Shown: positions 11,541 through 24,217, numbered from the stretch's first letter. The stretch: DNA of 64,000 bases from Apodemus sylvaticus (GCF_947179515.1 NC_067477.1:131614465-131678464); one strand, 5' to 3'. Numbers and translations: made by a program. Notes: generated by a model not told the origin, from the sequence alone.

Positions 11541-11903
11541 TGGGTGCTTTGAATAAGAATGGCCCCCATTGGCTCATAGATTTGAATACTTGATCCCTGG
11601 AGTGGTGCTATTGGGAAGGATCAGGAGGCGTGGCCTTGTTGGAGGAAGTGTGTCACTGGGGGCGGGATTTGAGGTTTCAAAAGCCCTAGCGAGCGGAGCC
11701 TAGTGTCTCTCTTCCTCCAGCCTGTGGATCTGGATGTAGCTCTCCGCTCCTTCTCCAGCGCCATGTCTGCCTACTGCCGCCATGCTTCCCGCCGTGATGA
11801 TCAACAACAAACCGAACCTGTAAGTCAGCCCCAGTTAAATGCTTTCCTTCCTGAGAATGTGGTCATGGTGCCTCTTCACAGAAACAGAATACTGACTGAG
11901 ACA
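11541..11903 (+). mobile_element. MaLR LTR, ORR1-related variant
   Basis: It starts tgggtgctttgaataag and ends actgactgagaca. Internally it shares ggcgtggccttgttggag and cctgtaagtcagcccc with the ORR1-like copies. There is no 5-bp target duplication. Confidence 0.6.
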
Positions 11904-12019
11904 GGAGGGTTACCACATATGGGCTGGTAGGTGGAGGACTGTGGAGCAAAGGTTAGGATCTACCTTTTACTGTATTGAAAAGCTGAATTCTCACAGTTGG
12001 AATGTACTGTAAAATGTAC

Positions 12020-12021
<2 letters not shown>

Positions 12022-12061
<40 letters not shown>

Positions 12062-12163
12062 TGTCTGGGAGTCAGTTCTCTCCTTCCACTTTGGACTCAA
12101 AGTCAGGTCATCAGGCCTGCAAATGCTTTTGCCCTCTGGGCCATCTTGCCTGCCTGGACTATT
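12022..12163 (-). mobile_element. (TG)n microsatellite and B3 remnant
   Basis: About 20 TG units (12024-12065) run into an antisense B3 body (gagtcagttctctccttcca, tcaggtcatcaggcctgc). Confidence 0.7.
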
Positions 12164-12184
12164 TCATGTTTTAAGATGATGTTT

Positions 12185-12385
12185 AGGGCTGGGAAGGGTG
12201 GCTCAGGAGGTAAAGGCAGCTGCTGCTAAGCCTGACAACCTGAGTTTATTCTCTAGGACCACATCATGGAAGGAGAGAACCAACAAACTGTTCTCTGACC
12301 TCCACATGTGTACACAAATGTGCTTGTGAGCATGTGCACATACACATGGTCATTTGTACACACACACACACACACACACACACAA
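12185..12385 (+). mobile_element. B3 SINE with (CA)n tail
   Basis: The head gggctgggaagggtggctca leads into a degraded body and a CA run at 12358-12384. Confidence 0.65.
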
Positions 12386-14292
12386 TTTTTGGAAAGTAAA
12401 CAAACCAGGTCTTTAGGTATATATTACAACCACCCTAGTTAGTTGGTTTCTTGTCCCTAGTTTCCTGTTGTCATCGTGCCATTCTTATTTTGTAGCTGAG
12501 GAAACAGGCTCCAGGCATAGCTGAGGCACTCCTCTTTTGGGGAGAGGCTGGGGACTAGCACACTATTAAGGGAGGGAGGCGGGAGGGAGCACTATGAAGG
12601 GAGCAGCAGACCCCAGGATGCCCCAGAGTCATTGGTTGCCAAGCAAGATGTACAAAAGGAAGACACGGAAGACACTGATGCTCACGAGCAAAGAGATTCG
12701 AAGGTCAAGCTGCAGCCTTCCTTAAAGGCACAGGGAAGCCATTAAAGGTTTGACAGCAGGTGGACCAATCCACTCATTCTGTATTCAGTCAGTGGTTCCG
12801 TGTGCCAGCCCCTGCCTGAGGTCTGTGAGGTGGGATGTGAGAGGGTTGTGGGAATACTCAGGGCGGGGATGTGGGGTTTGTGGGATGGCTGGAGAGGCCA
12901 TCAGGCAGGAAACTCCAGTGCTCACGAGGGAAAGTCAAGGCCACACTGGCAGCTGCTAGACACTGAGAGCACACTGGGGAGTCTCTGACAAGACCCTGCC
13001 CCGGCTGGCCGTGCGCACACAGCAGCCATGGTGGCAAGGCTGTGAATCAGCCACACCAAATGCACAGGCACAAAGCGGGCATTTATTTGCTGTCTTAGAT
13101 GGCTTGTGGAGTGGCAAGGGTTGAAAGGAGCCGGGCAGAGCCCGAGGCCTTCTGTAGAGGGCAAGACTGGTGAGGAAAGCAACCCCACTCAGAATCGTAC
13201 CTCACGGCTCTGCCACTTTGACCATTTTCTCTTCTTCAGAGTGGTTCCCTCCTTCCTCCTTCCTCCTTCCTTCCTCCTTCACCTGGGTCCTGGGAATCAA
13301 ACCCAAGCTTGTGCGAATGCACTTTGGCCACAAGCCCTCTCGCAGGCCTCCCCTGGCTTTTGTGACAGGTGGGAAAGCAGTCATCATCTTTTAGGAGCAG
13401 AACTAACTCAGGAATGCGGTCAGTCCCATCGTTTGGCTGGCTTCCGACCTTCCTGCAGAGCCAGGGTTGCTCTGTCCTTACGGCTGGAGTGGTGCCTGAG
13501 AAGCAGGAACACGGAGTCTGTCTGACTGACGGAGAACTGGGGGCAATCTCTCAACAAAGCCGTAGCCTGGCTTTCAGAAGACTACCGTGTTCTAGGTGGG
13601 CAGCCACGGTGCACAACCCCAAACCTGTGGCTCTAAAAGGATTACTAGAGAAGCCACAAAAGCCCAGACCCTCCCAGGCCTCATTCTCCATCCCACCTGG
13701 GTCCTCTCAGCTCCACAGAGCAACTTCCGGCTCCCAACACAGCACCTCCATCTACAGGGTGACCCTCAAGGATGCCCTAAGAAACCCCTTCAACAAAGAC
13801 TGCCCCTTCCCTTTCCATCCAGAGCTCCACCGTGAGCTCCACGGCCTCTGCATTGAAATGGCAACTCAGTCCTAAAAGAATCATGAGGCGAGAAGGGATT
13901 ACCACCCATTCCCCTCTTCAAACAAGATCCTGTAAAAACAGATACCACTTCTTTTCTTTAATAACATTTTACCATTTTGATTCCAACTATAGCTTTATAG
14001 CTACAGAGCAACTGCAGAATATGTATGTAGATATAAATACTGTAGCTATAAATGTAGAAAATAAACTTCAAAAGAGTAATTTTTAAAAGTGAAGTCATTT
14101 TGACTGGTATTATTTGCCATTTTCTAACTACAGATAAATAATGTACCCAGAGTTCAATTCAGATTTTCATTTAATTTCTGTATATTAAGTACTCGCTACA
14201 AACATCAAGACCTCAATAGTACTTCAGAGGCTGGGGTGGAGGACACTTCTGCAGACAGTTTCCAATATACATATAAAAACAGTTTAAACAGG

Positions 14293-14450
14293 GCTGGAGA
14301 ATTGCAGTTGCCACGTGACCTGTACTTCGGTGGTGGAGACAGAGGCAGAGGATTGTAAGAGAGAGGCTAGCCTGGCCTGCCTATTCAGTCAGCTCCCTAT
14401 AGTCTGGGCTAGGAAGAGAGGCCCTGACTAAAAAAGAAGAAAAAAACTCC
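14293..14450 (+). mobile_element. Degenerate B1-like SINE
   Basis: Weak B1 motifs (gacagaggcagaggat, ggctagcctggcctg) are followed by an A-rich tail. Confidence 0.4.
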
Positions 14451-14682
14451 ATTAATAAAGCTCTGTATTTTTTCTCCCGGCTGGATGAAGGCCCAGGCAA
14501 GGCGGGTTCACGCCGGCTCAGACCGTGAGGAAGGTCACACCCCACGTGCAGAAGCCAAGGCAAAGCTCTTAGCAGCAAGGTCACGAGGAGGGGGCTCCTC
14601 AGTTATCTGACAGATGGGGAATTGGAGCACATGAGAGAAAGGAGCAGGGCTAACATCCCCCAAGCACCCCCCAAAGTCACCC

Positions 14683-14716
14683 TCCCACCCCCACCACCCC
14701 CACCACCCCCACCCCC
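14683..14716. repeat. (CCACC)n C-rich simple repeat
   Basis: Runs of cccccacca with almost no other sequence. Confidence 0.85.
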
Positions 14717-15249
14717 GTTCTCCAGTGAGGCTGACTTCCTAAAGTTCTAGTCTCCCCAAAATGAGCATCACAACCTGGGAGCCAAGGGTTTAAACACACA
14801 AGCCTATGAGGGTCATTTCAGACAGTCATTACAGGATAGTGCTCCCTGCCGCCGTGCTCGCCACCCCCGCCCCCATCCTGCCCAACCAACCACAGGCCCT
14901 GAGCAACAGGACTAGAGCAACCCAGGCTGGATCTTCTGGATCCACCAGCCAAAATCACAGCACGCACAGGCAGCGAGGGCAGCAAGATCCGCCTTGAGTA
15001 CGGAGTCGAATTGAACCCAGCTGTCACCAGATAACGCTAACAGTCACCTGGGCCGCTGTCTGCTTGTCCCAGCAAGCGTGAGGCAGGGCAGTCCCGGTGT
15101 CTCAAGCCTCCTGTCTCCGTGTGCATGTCCACCTTTCCTGGCGACCATCATCAGGCTTTTAGGTTGGGTCTCAAGCACAGTCCCTGCAGAGCCTGACTGC
15201 CCACCTGGTCATCTGTGACCGCAGTTAGCTTGTTCTCACTGTAGACAGC

Positions 15250-15253
<4 letters not shown>

Positions 15254-15290
<37 letters not shown>

Positions 15291-15332
15291 GCAAGGGTTC
15301 CCTGTGTGTGTGTATGTGTGTGTATGTGTGTG
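15254..15332. repeat. (TG)n microsatellites
   Basis: About 17 TG units (15254-15287), then a second interrupted TG/TATG run to 15332. Confidence 0.92.
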
Positions 15333-15552
15333 TCCCCGTCCGTGGGCATGTTTTTGAATACAGGTACCCGAGGAGGCCAGGAGAGTGTTTCAGACCCCAT
15401 GGAGCTCAAGTTAAAGGTGGGTGACTGTAATAGGAACCAAACGGATGTTCTTGGCAAGAACACCACGTGTCCTTAGTCGCTTTATCCCCCAGTCACCCCT
15501 CTTCTTAAGAAATTCACTCTTTTTGTTTTGTTTTGTGTGTGTTAAAAGCAAG

Positions 15553-15731
15553 GGTTCCAGTGTTAGAGAGATGACTGCTCTTCCAGAGGTCCTGAGTTCG
15601 ATTCCCAGCGCCCACATGGTGGCTCACAACCATCTGTAGTGGGATCTGATGCCCTCTCCTGGCGTGTCTGAAGACAGCAACAGTGTACCCATATACATAA
15701 AATAAATAAATAATTATTTAAAAAAATAAAA
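15553..15731 (+). mobile_element. B2 SINE with internal deletion at head
   Basis: The head passes directly from agagagatg to actgctcttccagag. It misses the usual gctcagtggttaagagcactg segment. The body and (taaa)n tail are intact. Confidence 0.85.
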
Positions 15732-15734
15732 AGA

Positions 15735-15851
15735 GCAAGTGTTTCCTGTACTGGAACTTGTCCTATAGACCAGGGTAGCCTCAAATTCAGAGATCGCTAT
15801 GCCCATCTCCCAAGTACTGCGATTAAAAGTGCGTACTATCACACCCAGCAC
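15735..15851 (-). mobile_element. Diverged B1 SINE
   Basis: Minus-strand B1 core from gtactggaacttg to tcacacccagc. Confidence 0.7.
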
Positions 15852-16006
15852 TACATATTCTCATAATGGAATTTAATGACATATTTAAATTCATACATAT
15901 TATAAAAAATTTTTATTACTTGTAAATCTAGCAGTTTTATCAGTCCAGTGAATACTTAGGATGAAAGTGTTTGAAGGATTTTTGTGTTATTAAAAAAGCA
16001 ATTAAG

Positions 16007-16240
16007 GAGCTGGAGAGATGGCTCAGCAGTTCAGAGCACGTGTTGCTCTTGCACAGGACCCAGGATCTATTCTCAGCACCATGTAGTGACTCACAACCAT
16101 CCATAACTCCTGTTCCTGGAATTAGACATCCTCTTCTAGACCCTGTGGGCACCAGGCATGCACATAGCACACACTCACACATTCAGGGAAACACTCATAC
16201 ATGTAAAATAAAGAAATAGATAAATCTCTAAAAAGATAGA
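16007..16240 (+). mobile_element. B3 SINE
   Basis: The head ggagctggagagatggctca is followed by ctcacaaccatccataactc and an A-rich tail. Confidence 0.85.
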
Positions 16241-16482
16241 AAGGAAACATTTAGAAGCTAAGTACACATGGCAGGCAGAAGTGGACTTCTGTTGTCCCAG
16301 AATGTAGAAAATGGCCAACACATTTCTAAGTCTTTGAAGTGTGTCTTTGTTCTTGGACATTGTGTGCAGAACTTAGAAACCAAAAGAATGGTGGGGAAGG
16401 CAGGACAGAGAAAGAAAACCCAAGGAAGTAGTAAAACATCAAATGCATCGTAGGAATCAACAAATAAACAAGGTGCAAGGTG

Positions 16483-16712
16483 CTGGCGTGGGATGCAGGC
16501 TGCAATCCCAGCACTCAGGGTGGAGGCAGGAGGCTGCACACCTTGGGGGAGGGAAGTGCACGCTGGCCGAGCTGCCTACATTTGTAGGCCAGCAGAAAAC
16601 AATGTCTGTTTTGTTTTTTTGAGACAAGATTTCACATAGCCCGGGCTGCGGTTCTAGTCACTAATCTATGGCCCTGCCTCCACCTCTGAGCGCTGGGATG
16701 GCCAGTGTAAAG
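16483..16712. mobile_element. Two degraded B1-type fragments in opposite orientation
   Basis: A plus-strand piece (caatcccagcactcagggtg) lies at about 16483-16550. A minus-strand piece (gagacaagatttcacatagc) lies at about 16608-16712. Confidence 0.45.
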
Positions 16713-17654
16713 ATGGGGAAATACGCCCTCAGATGACAGGGCCATCTGTCTAAGCCTTGAGTTCTATCTGGGTTCTCTCCAGTGTAGCCATTCTACCTCC
16801 GTAGGAACCACCAAGCAGACATCTGTCTGATGTCAACAAACGGCATACTTGAAAACACTGTCAACCACATAAATGACATCTCAATAAATTTTATTTTAAA
16901 AGGTATTTCATGTGCACCGATCAGCAACATGAATCTGATAACTGGAACCAGCCAGGGAGCTGAGCACGGAGACTGTTATTCCCTGTTGGTGAGAGCATAA
17001 ATCAGCACACCAGTGCCAGCAGCCAGTGAGAGAAACGTGCATACCTTCCCGTCTACAAATCAGTCCTAGGTAGATGGATTAAAGCCATTTTCCTATCTGC
17101 ACACTGAGTCATGCACGAAGCTGTTCGGTGCAGTGCTACAGTAATGGAGGCTTTTACAGATGGGAGTACAGATACATCTCTGCCTCCTATAGTTAAAGCA
17201 AAACGGCTGCAGCTATGGAAATCAGCAGCAGCACAACAGGAAGAGCACGCAGCAGGCTGGGCCAATGCCATTCCTACTGCTGTGGACACCTCTGCAGGCT
17301 GACCTGGGAAGATCCCCCAGGCAACCGCATTAAAGGCGACCTCTTGGTGCTATCATTGGGGGGTAGTGGGAATTTACAAGGCGGGGAGGTCTTTAGGTGG
17401 TCACCGAAGACATAACCTGGACGTGAAAAGCAGGACTCTAGTCTGTTCCTTTTTCATTTTCTAGCTTTGAGGTGAGCAATTCTACTCCACCATACGCTTC
17501 AACCGTGACTTACCGTCTCTCCACAGACACAGAAGCGGAGCCAGGACCAACCAGGCACCAACTAAAACCTCTCTTTGTAAGTTGACCGTCTCAGACAGTT
17601 ATCACAGTTATAAAAGAGCCAACAGGCACAGACACACGGGTATGTGAGCACATG

Positions 17655-18387
17655 CTATTATGATTATTATTTTAGTCTCATTATGTAGCTCAGGTTTGCC
17701 TCAGTCATGCTGAGGAACCCAGACTAGACTTGAATTTGTGGTACTCGCCTGCCTCAGCCTACCACGTAACTGGATGCCTGTGAGGAGCTCAGAAGGCCAC
17801 TCGTGGGAGTCAGTTCTCTCCTTCCACCATAAGGGTTCCAGGGATAAAACTTAGCAGCAAGCCCCTTTTCCCGCTGAGCCTCCCCCCAGCCCTTGAATGT
17901 ATTTTCAATGCACAGAAATAAGAATACCAAAGTCAGGAGGCAGTACTGTGGGTAAGGAAGGTTTCCAGCAGCAAAGAGGCTGCCGTTAATGGGAGCACAG
18001 ATATCCACCGTTCTATACTCTCTTGGCTTCAGCCAGCGGGGTTTTCTTTGCACACCTGGCTGGCCTGGAACTCAACATGTAGATCAGGCAAGTTTTGAAC
18101 TTGAGGCAACTTCCCTGCCTCAGCCTCTGAAGTGCTAGGACGTGGCCCCACCTCTATCATGTTTTTACACACTTCACACATTCACGCATAATTTCCTCCT
18201 CCAACTTTTTAAAGGCATTTTCCCCCAATGGCCTGCTCCGCACCCCACTCCTTTTGAGAAAGAATCCTGAGTAGTACAAGCTGGCCCCAAAACTGATATG
18301 GCTGTCTAGTCAGGGTGACCGTGAACTGATGATCCTCTGGTTTCTGCCTCCGGAGTGCTGGACTGCAGACCTGCACGGACACACCCA
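17655..18387 (-). mobile_element. Cluster of four diverged minus-strand SINEs
   Basis: B1-like pieces lie at about 17655-17765, 18050-18160 and 18248-18387. A B3-like piece lies at about 17770-17893 (gagtcagttctctccttcca). All are well below the identity of the younger B1 copies. Confidence 0.55.
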
Positions 18388-19560
18388 ATGTAAAGCACAC
18401 TTCATTTACTCTGCAGGCCCATTTGTTCTGCTTAAGTTTTGGTATCTGTCATCCAAAGAAAACACATTTTGATTGACATAAGAAAATTCTACATTTAAAA
18501 AAAAATGCCTGAATTTTGTTTTATCTTCAAGTCTGTCATATTTAAGAAAAATTCTTCAGAAATTTACTATAACGACTTGCTAACAATATTTAAATAAATT
18601 ATAAGGGTTAGTTGAGAAATTGGAACAATTTGTTTAAAAAAAAAACCCATTGTATATTGTTCTTTTAACTAGCAACATTTAATTTGTTATCTTTCTAGGG
18701 CCTGAAGAAAATCTTTTTTCATTGAACTTAGTTCTTGAGTGACATATATAACAATAACTATCAATTAGGTTCAATTTGGTCTTTAATTTGGCTTTTGTAA
18801 TATGAGTCAAAATTCCCCAAGCATCGTTTCTACAACCAAAGACAGAGTGTACTGTGCAGTAAGAACGGCAGCACCAGCTGAGCAGATTCTAGAGCCAGGA
18901 GAGCTGGTGTCCCCAACCCTCCCCCACCTTGTCACCAACGCCACCGCCTTCCCCACGGTCTTCACTGAAGTCACTCATCACCTCAGCACACTATGGGGTA
19001 CAGGGGAGCTAAGGCGATTCCAGCCGTTGCTGGGCATGCAAGGGAAGTTCTGACACATTTACTTCCCTCGCTCTGCCTCACACACACGCAAGGTGCACAG
19101 AGCAAAGGTCTTCACATGGTAACAAAACCAGAACTGTCTGCCTGACTCCAGTGTGTCACATACAGTGTCACACCAGGCCCTTGGCGATCATCTGTGGCCA
19201 CACACTGTACAAAAAGGAACAAAGAATGAGATTTCCATGAAAGGCAAAAGCCATCCCCATGCCTTCTCAAGGGCATCAAGGACTTCCTTTTTCCTTGCCA
19301 GTGTCCCTACCTGTGAAGCCACCGTTGCTTCATGCCTGTGGTGAACGTCATCTAACTGGATGCCCTCGCTGGCCGCCTTCATCTCTGGACACTCGTGACA
19401 TCGTGGTGACTACTGACCTGAAGCAACACAGTCCCTAAACTACCCCACAGTCTTGTCGGCCTCTGCTGAGCTAACGCATGGTGTTCTCAAAGCTGGTCAC
19501 CCTGGAAAGAACTTAGAATCACTATATATCCTCTCCAACAATTTTATTCTGATACAACTG

Positions 19561-19896
19561 AGTGTGTGTGTGTGTGTGTGTGTGTGTTTCTACGCACAGA
19601 TGGAGGCCGGAGGATGTGGAGGTTCTACCCTATCACTTTATTCCCTCAAGACAGGGTCTCTGCTGGACCTACAACTTGCCTTTTTTCCCTTTTCCTTCCT
19701 TCCTTCAAGCTAGGCTGGATAGCCATCCAGCCAGATAGTCTCCTGTCCCCGCACCCCCCCACCAAAGCACACTGGAGGCCCTGGTGCTCACAGTCACGCC
19801 TGGTTTTACCTGGGTGCTGGAGATCTGAACAGAGGTCCTCATGCTTACCCAGCAAACGCCCTTCCAGGCCAAGCCATCTCCCCAGCCTGGCCCACC
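19561..19896 (-). mobile_element. (TG)n microsatellite with old minus-strand SINE
   Basis: About 13 TG units (19561-19588) are followed by an antisense B3-type end (tgctggagatctgaacagag ... gccatctccccagcctgg), with a B1-like piece inside. Confidence 0.5.
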
Positions 19897-19984
19897 TTCC
19901 TAAAGTTAAGACAGTTGCAAAGTCTGAACATTAGGACATACTGTAAAGACAAAACCTGTGCATCCAAACTGATAGAGAGCCAGC

Positions 19985-20172
19985 CTGGGAGGTAGCCCAG
20001 ATGACAGACCGCTGGCCTGCCTTGTAGTCACAAAGCAGGGTCTGTCATTCCCCAGCGCTGAATAAACCCGGTACTCGAGGGATTACGACAGGAGAGTCAG
20101 GAATTCAAAGACAGCACAGGTTACAAGTTCAAGGCCAGTGGGACACAAGAAAACCTAACCTCAAAACAAAAA
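19985..20172 (+). mobile_element. B4-type composite SINE (ID-like head, B1-like body)
   Basis: An ID-like head (ggaggtagcccagatgacag) joins a B1-like second half (gttcaaggccagtgggac) and an A-rich tail. Confidence 0.5.
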
Positions 20173-20297
20173 AATATAAAATGATGGGCTTATTAGTGGA
20201 CAGATTAAACCAAGCCTCAGAGATCTCACCACGGAGATGAGACGAGCACACGAGATAACAGGCGTGTTAGTTAGCCTGACTAATGATTCCACAACGT

Positions 20298-20582
20298 AGC
20301 CAGAGTGCGGAGCCCAGCCTGCACCGAGGAAGGGGCGGGTGGGTCGCTGCGAGCGAGCAGAAAGCAGCCTTGTCTACACAATAAGCTCTAGGCAGCCGGG
20401 GTGCACATGGAGACCCTGCCTTGAAAACAAAAAATTCCATAATGTGAGTGCATACAAGACCAACCGTGCCCTGTAAATGCAATTATCTGTGCTTTAGGAC
20501 AAGTTCTCAATGCTGAGAATCAAGCCAGGCCTCCCATAAGCCAGGCGATGTTCTCAGCACGCATCTGCCTCAGCCCTACAAT
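20298..20582. mobile_element. Degenerate B1 (+) and B4/ID-like (-) fragments
   Basis: A plus-strand B1 remnant lies at about 20298-20440 (ccttgtctacacaataagct). A minus-strand ID-type remnant lies at about 20488-20582 (caggcgatgttctcagcacg). Confidence 0.4.
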
Positions 20583-20825
20583 AATTTTTTTTTTAAAAAA
20601 AGGAAACAATGGACTCTAATGATATCTTCTGCCAAATCAATTTCATTCTTCAAGTGCGCTGAAATCAAAGGCTTGACAGTCTTCTGACTTGCAGAAGGAT
20701 TTACTGCCGATCACAGGACCATTCATTCTCACACACTGTAGGAAATGCTGCATAAAAAAATTACTTAGCTCAAAACATATAATGACTGCTGGGCTTCTGC
20801 TTGGCGGTGTCAGTTCGAAGTGGAC

Positions 20826-21309
20826 CTGGTGCCGCATGCCTATAATCTCAACCCTCAGCACTCGGGAGCAGAGCGGGGAGGATCACTACAACTCCAATCC
20901 CAGCCTGGTCTACAGCCCGGGTTCCAGGTCCCAGACACAGGGAGGAAGGTTCAGTGGGTTAGGTACTTACTACATAAAAATGAGGAGTGGCGTTTAGATA
21001 TCCAATGCCCACATTAAAAAAAAAAAATCAAGCAACACAGCAGTCCACGCTGCGAAGCAGAGACAGGAGAATCCCTGGGTTTTGCTGGTGAGCCAGTCTA
21101 GCCAACTGGTAAGTTCCAGGATTAGGGAGAAACTCTGCCTCAAAATTAATTAATAATGTGGAGAGAGTTACCAATCTCTAAGTTACACACACACACACAC
21201 ACACATTTTGAGAAAAGATGATGGCCCTGACTGGCCCGGAACTCACAGAGATCCTCCTGCCTCTGCCTCCTGAGTACTGGGATTAAAGATGAGGGTCACC
21301 ATATCCAGC
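20826..21309. mobile_element. Three diverged B1-type SINEs around a (CA)n
   Basis: Plus-strand pieces lie at about 20826-20945 and 21020-21155, and a (CA)n at 21186-21207. A minus-strand B1 lies at about 21210-21309 (cctcctgcctctgcctcctg). Confidence 0.55.
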
Positions 21310-21324
21310 ACAAATAGATTTAAA

Positions 21325-21551
21325 TGTTTTTCCTTTTACATTTATTTTGTGTGTTCGAGTTGTGCCTCCTGCACGCGTGCATGTGGGTCAAGTGCACAGC
21401 TGGTTCCTGCAGAGGCCAGAAAAGGGCACCAGAACTCTTGGGATTGGAGTGACAGATGTTGTGAGCCTCCACGTGAGTGCTGGGACTCGAACCTGGGTCC
21501 TCTGCAAGAACAACAAAGGCTCTTACCTGCTGCGCAGTCTCTCCGGCCCCA
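21325..21551 (-). mobile_element. B3 SINE
   Basis: An antisense tail at 21325, then gagcctccacgtgagtgctg and cgcagtctctccggcccc at the head. Confidence 0.85.
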
Positions 21552-21796
21552 CAAATACGTATTTTTACCTTGGGGAGGGTGAACAGGGTGCTTGTTAGGA
21601 GAAGCAATTGGAAGAGGGCAACAGCAAGGCTTGTCTGCAGCCGTCAGCTTGCATTCTGCACTAAAACTGAGGTATTACTTGGCTGCTTTCAAGACACCTT
21701 TGCTTTCATGTAGGTTTTATCCGCCAATCCTTATATTAGATATGAGGTAGGAATTTTTGAGTCATTTGTTAATTCATTTTAAATAGTAGTAACTAG

Positions 21797-22143
21797 ATCT
21801 GAGAATGTAGCTCGTTTAGAGTACTTGTCCAGCACGCGTGAGTTCCTGAGTATGGCGCCTCCATTGCATCAACCAGCCCAGCGGCCCTTTCCCATAATCC
21901 CAGAGCTGAGGAGGCAAAGACCAGCTTTGTGCACACCATAAAATCCTGTCCAACAGACAATAATGGGGCAGGTGAGCTGGCTCGTCAGATCACAGAGAAC
22001 CCAAGTTCAGTTTCTGGAACGCACGTAGGTCAGCTCACAACTACCTGGAATTCCAGTTCCAGGGCATCTGACACCCTCTCTGGCTCCCACAGCACCTGCA
22101 CCCACGCACGCATACACACACAGACACACATATACAGATTTAA
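21797..22143 (+). mobile_element. RSINE1/B4-like SINE followed by B3 SINE
   Basis: The first element (21797-21960) has gatctgagaatgtagctcgt and cataatcccagagctgagga. The second (21965-22143) has ggtgagctggctcgtcagat and a CA-rich tail. Confidence 0.6.
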
Positions 22144-22144
22144 A

Positions 22145-22552
22145 TTTTTTGGTTTGTCTATGTGCATATTGGTGTGTCTATGTGCACACGAGTACGTGCG
22201 CCCACGGAGATTAGAGACAGCCTCCCTTCCCCGACACCCAGAACTGGAGTTACAGGTAGTTGTGGGCCAACTAGTATGGGTGCTAGGAATCAAATATTAA
22301 AAAAGGGAGCATGAGGGCTGGAGAGATGGCCCAGAGGTTAAGAGCACTGACTGCTTTTCAAAAGGTCCTGAGTTCAATTCTCAGCAACCATATACTGGCT
22401 CACAACCATCTGTAATGGGATCCGATGCCTTCTTCTGGTGTGTCTATGGACAGCTACAGTGTACTTACATACATGAAATAAGTAAATAAATCTTTAAAAA
22501 AAAAAAAAAGAGTAAGCGCTTCTAACCAATGAGCAATCTTTCCAGGTTCCAG
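22145..22552 (-). mobile_element. B3 SINE interrupted by a B2
   Basis: The body runs to gggtgctaggaatcaaat near 22294. The remaining head (gtaagcgcttctaaccaatg) resumes at 22511-22552, after the inserted plus-strand B2. Confidence 0.7.
22314..22510 (+). mobile_element. B2 SINE
   Basis: Near-complete B2 from ggctggagagatggcccaga to taaataaatctttaaaa, plus an A tail. It sits inside a minus-strand B3. Confidence 0.92.
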
Positions 22553-22827
22553 TTTCTAAAAATCTTCAATATATAAAAAAAAAAAAAAAGAAAGAAAAGA
22601 AAAGGAAATTTGACTGACCTTTTCACATGGCTGCAGGAATTTTCTTTGACTATACCAAACCTCCAAGGGTGGCAGTTTTCCCAGCATCTGGGCAAGCATC
22701 TACCTCTGAACTGGGTTCTTTTGCAGCAGCATAATCCTGTGACATCCGGGATTGGTCACTCAGGATAAACCACCAAGCTGAGTGGTGCACATTATAAACT
22801 ACTGACAGGGCTGTATGAAGTCTTTAA

Positions 22828-22942
22828 TGCTGTTACTGAGGCTAGCCTAGAACTCACTATGTAGCCTAGGCTGACCCCAACTTCTCAACCCCTCAGCCTC
22901 CTGAGTGCTGAGACCAGTGGCTCACATCACCATGGCCAGGAA
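22828..22942 (-). mobile_element. Diverged B1 SINE
   Basis: The order ctagcctagaactcactatg ... catcaccatggccagg is the B1 antisense order. Confidence 0.6.
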
Positions 22943-23416
22943 GTTTGTAGAATTTCTAATTTTTACCTTCAAGAATGGATTTGATCAATAGCAGCATACA
23001 CGGTCCCCTGTTCTCCTTAAGCAGACTTACCTAATTCATTTCAAGAGAAACATCTGCTCTGCCTTCGACTCTGAATAAATGTGGAATATCAGAATATCAG
23101 TCATGTTTTGGGGAGCTGCTGGTTCAGCCCACACCTCAGCCACATGAAAAATGCTCTCCTTTGAGACAATCATATGTCACCACACACAGAAGTGCTTTCT
23201 GCATCTTCACACAGATTATTTAAAAACATACACCAGGGTTGGTGTCACCGTGCGGCGGCAGAGCCCATGATTCTAAGCTAAAGTCCGGCACTCTGACACA
23301 GCTGTTTGTTTTTAAATTACAGATAGGTACCAAGGGGCAAATTATGAGGAAAATCAATGATTTGTTTGCTTTGTCTAGGACACCTCAGATGATCCTTTTT
23401 TAAGAACCTGAGTCTG

Positions 23417-23590
23417 CCGGGCGGTGGTGGCGCACGTCTGTAATCCCAGCACTCTGGGAGGCAGAGGCAGGCGGATTTCTGAGTTCGAGGCCAGCCTGGT
23501 CTACAGAGTGAATTCCAGGACAGCCAGGGCTACACAGAGAAACCCTGTCTCATCTCAAAAAAACAATTCCAAAAAAAAAAAAAAAAAAAA
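23417..23590 (+). mobile_element. B1 SINE
   Basis: Full-length with a pure A tail. The short target duplication cctgagtc/cccgagtc lies on either side. Confidence 0.93.
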
Positions 23591-23828
23591 CCCGAGTCCA
23601 CCGTGGTGGAGACACAACGACTCGGGTTGGCTGTGATGCCGCTTCCACGGCACTGCAGGACGCCGATGCTGGTCAACGGCCAGCTCGGACCTCTCCACCT
23701 TTCCTGCCCACAGCATCTTCTCATCAGTGACCCTCTGGCTCCTTTATCTGCTGAAAGTCTCTGAGGACCAGGGCTGGGTCTCCCTGTACCACAGGGGCAG
23801 CTACAAACCAATGCCCCTTTGGGGGTTT

Positions 23829-23936
23829 ATTTTTCTTTCTTTTATCTACCTACCTATCTATCTATCTATCTATCTATTTTGGTTTTTCTTGACAATGTTT
23901 CTCTATGTAGCCCTGGCTGTCCTGGAACTCACTCTG

Positions 23937-23969
<33 letters not shown>

Positions 23970-24108
23970 TTATTTTGGTTTTTCTTGACATTGTTTCTCT
24001 ATGTAGCCCTGGCTGTCCTGGAACTCACTCTGTAGACCAGGCTAGCCTCAAACTCAGAGATCCACCTGCCTCTGCCTCCCAAATGCTGGGATTAAAGGCG
24101 TGCGCCCC
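23829..24108 (-). mobile_element. B1 SINE with duplicated (TATC)n-B1 junction
   Basis: Two blocks of (TATC)n plus the B1 3' end occur in tandem. The first is 23849-23936, a TATC run plus about 60 bases of B1 ending at cactctg. The second is 23937-24108, a TATC run plus a complete B1. The copies differ at gacaatg/gacattg. Confidence 0.85.
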
Positions 24109-24109
24109 T

Positions 24110-24217
24110 TTGGTGTTTTCTGAAACACTGGCTTTCTATTTACCCAAGCTGGCCTCAAACTCATGATTCTCCTGCCTTGGCCTCCTGAGTACTGAGATTA
24201 TAGGAGTGATTCTCCAC
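24110..24217 (-). mobile_element. Older B1-type SINE
   Basis: The antisense motif aagctggcctcaaactcatg is followed by ccttggcctcctgagtactg. Confidence 0.5.

Noticed and set aside
10979..11569. 196-codon minus-strand frame with hydrophobic stretches
   Set aside because: I checked it as a possible Kcng3 exon 2 because of its length and strand. It has no S4 arginine repeat or pore GYGD signature, and its middle is a translated B1.
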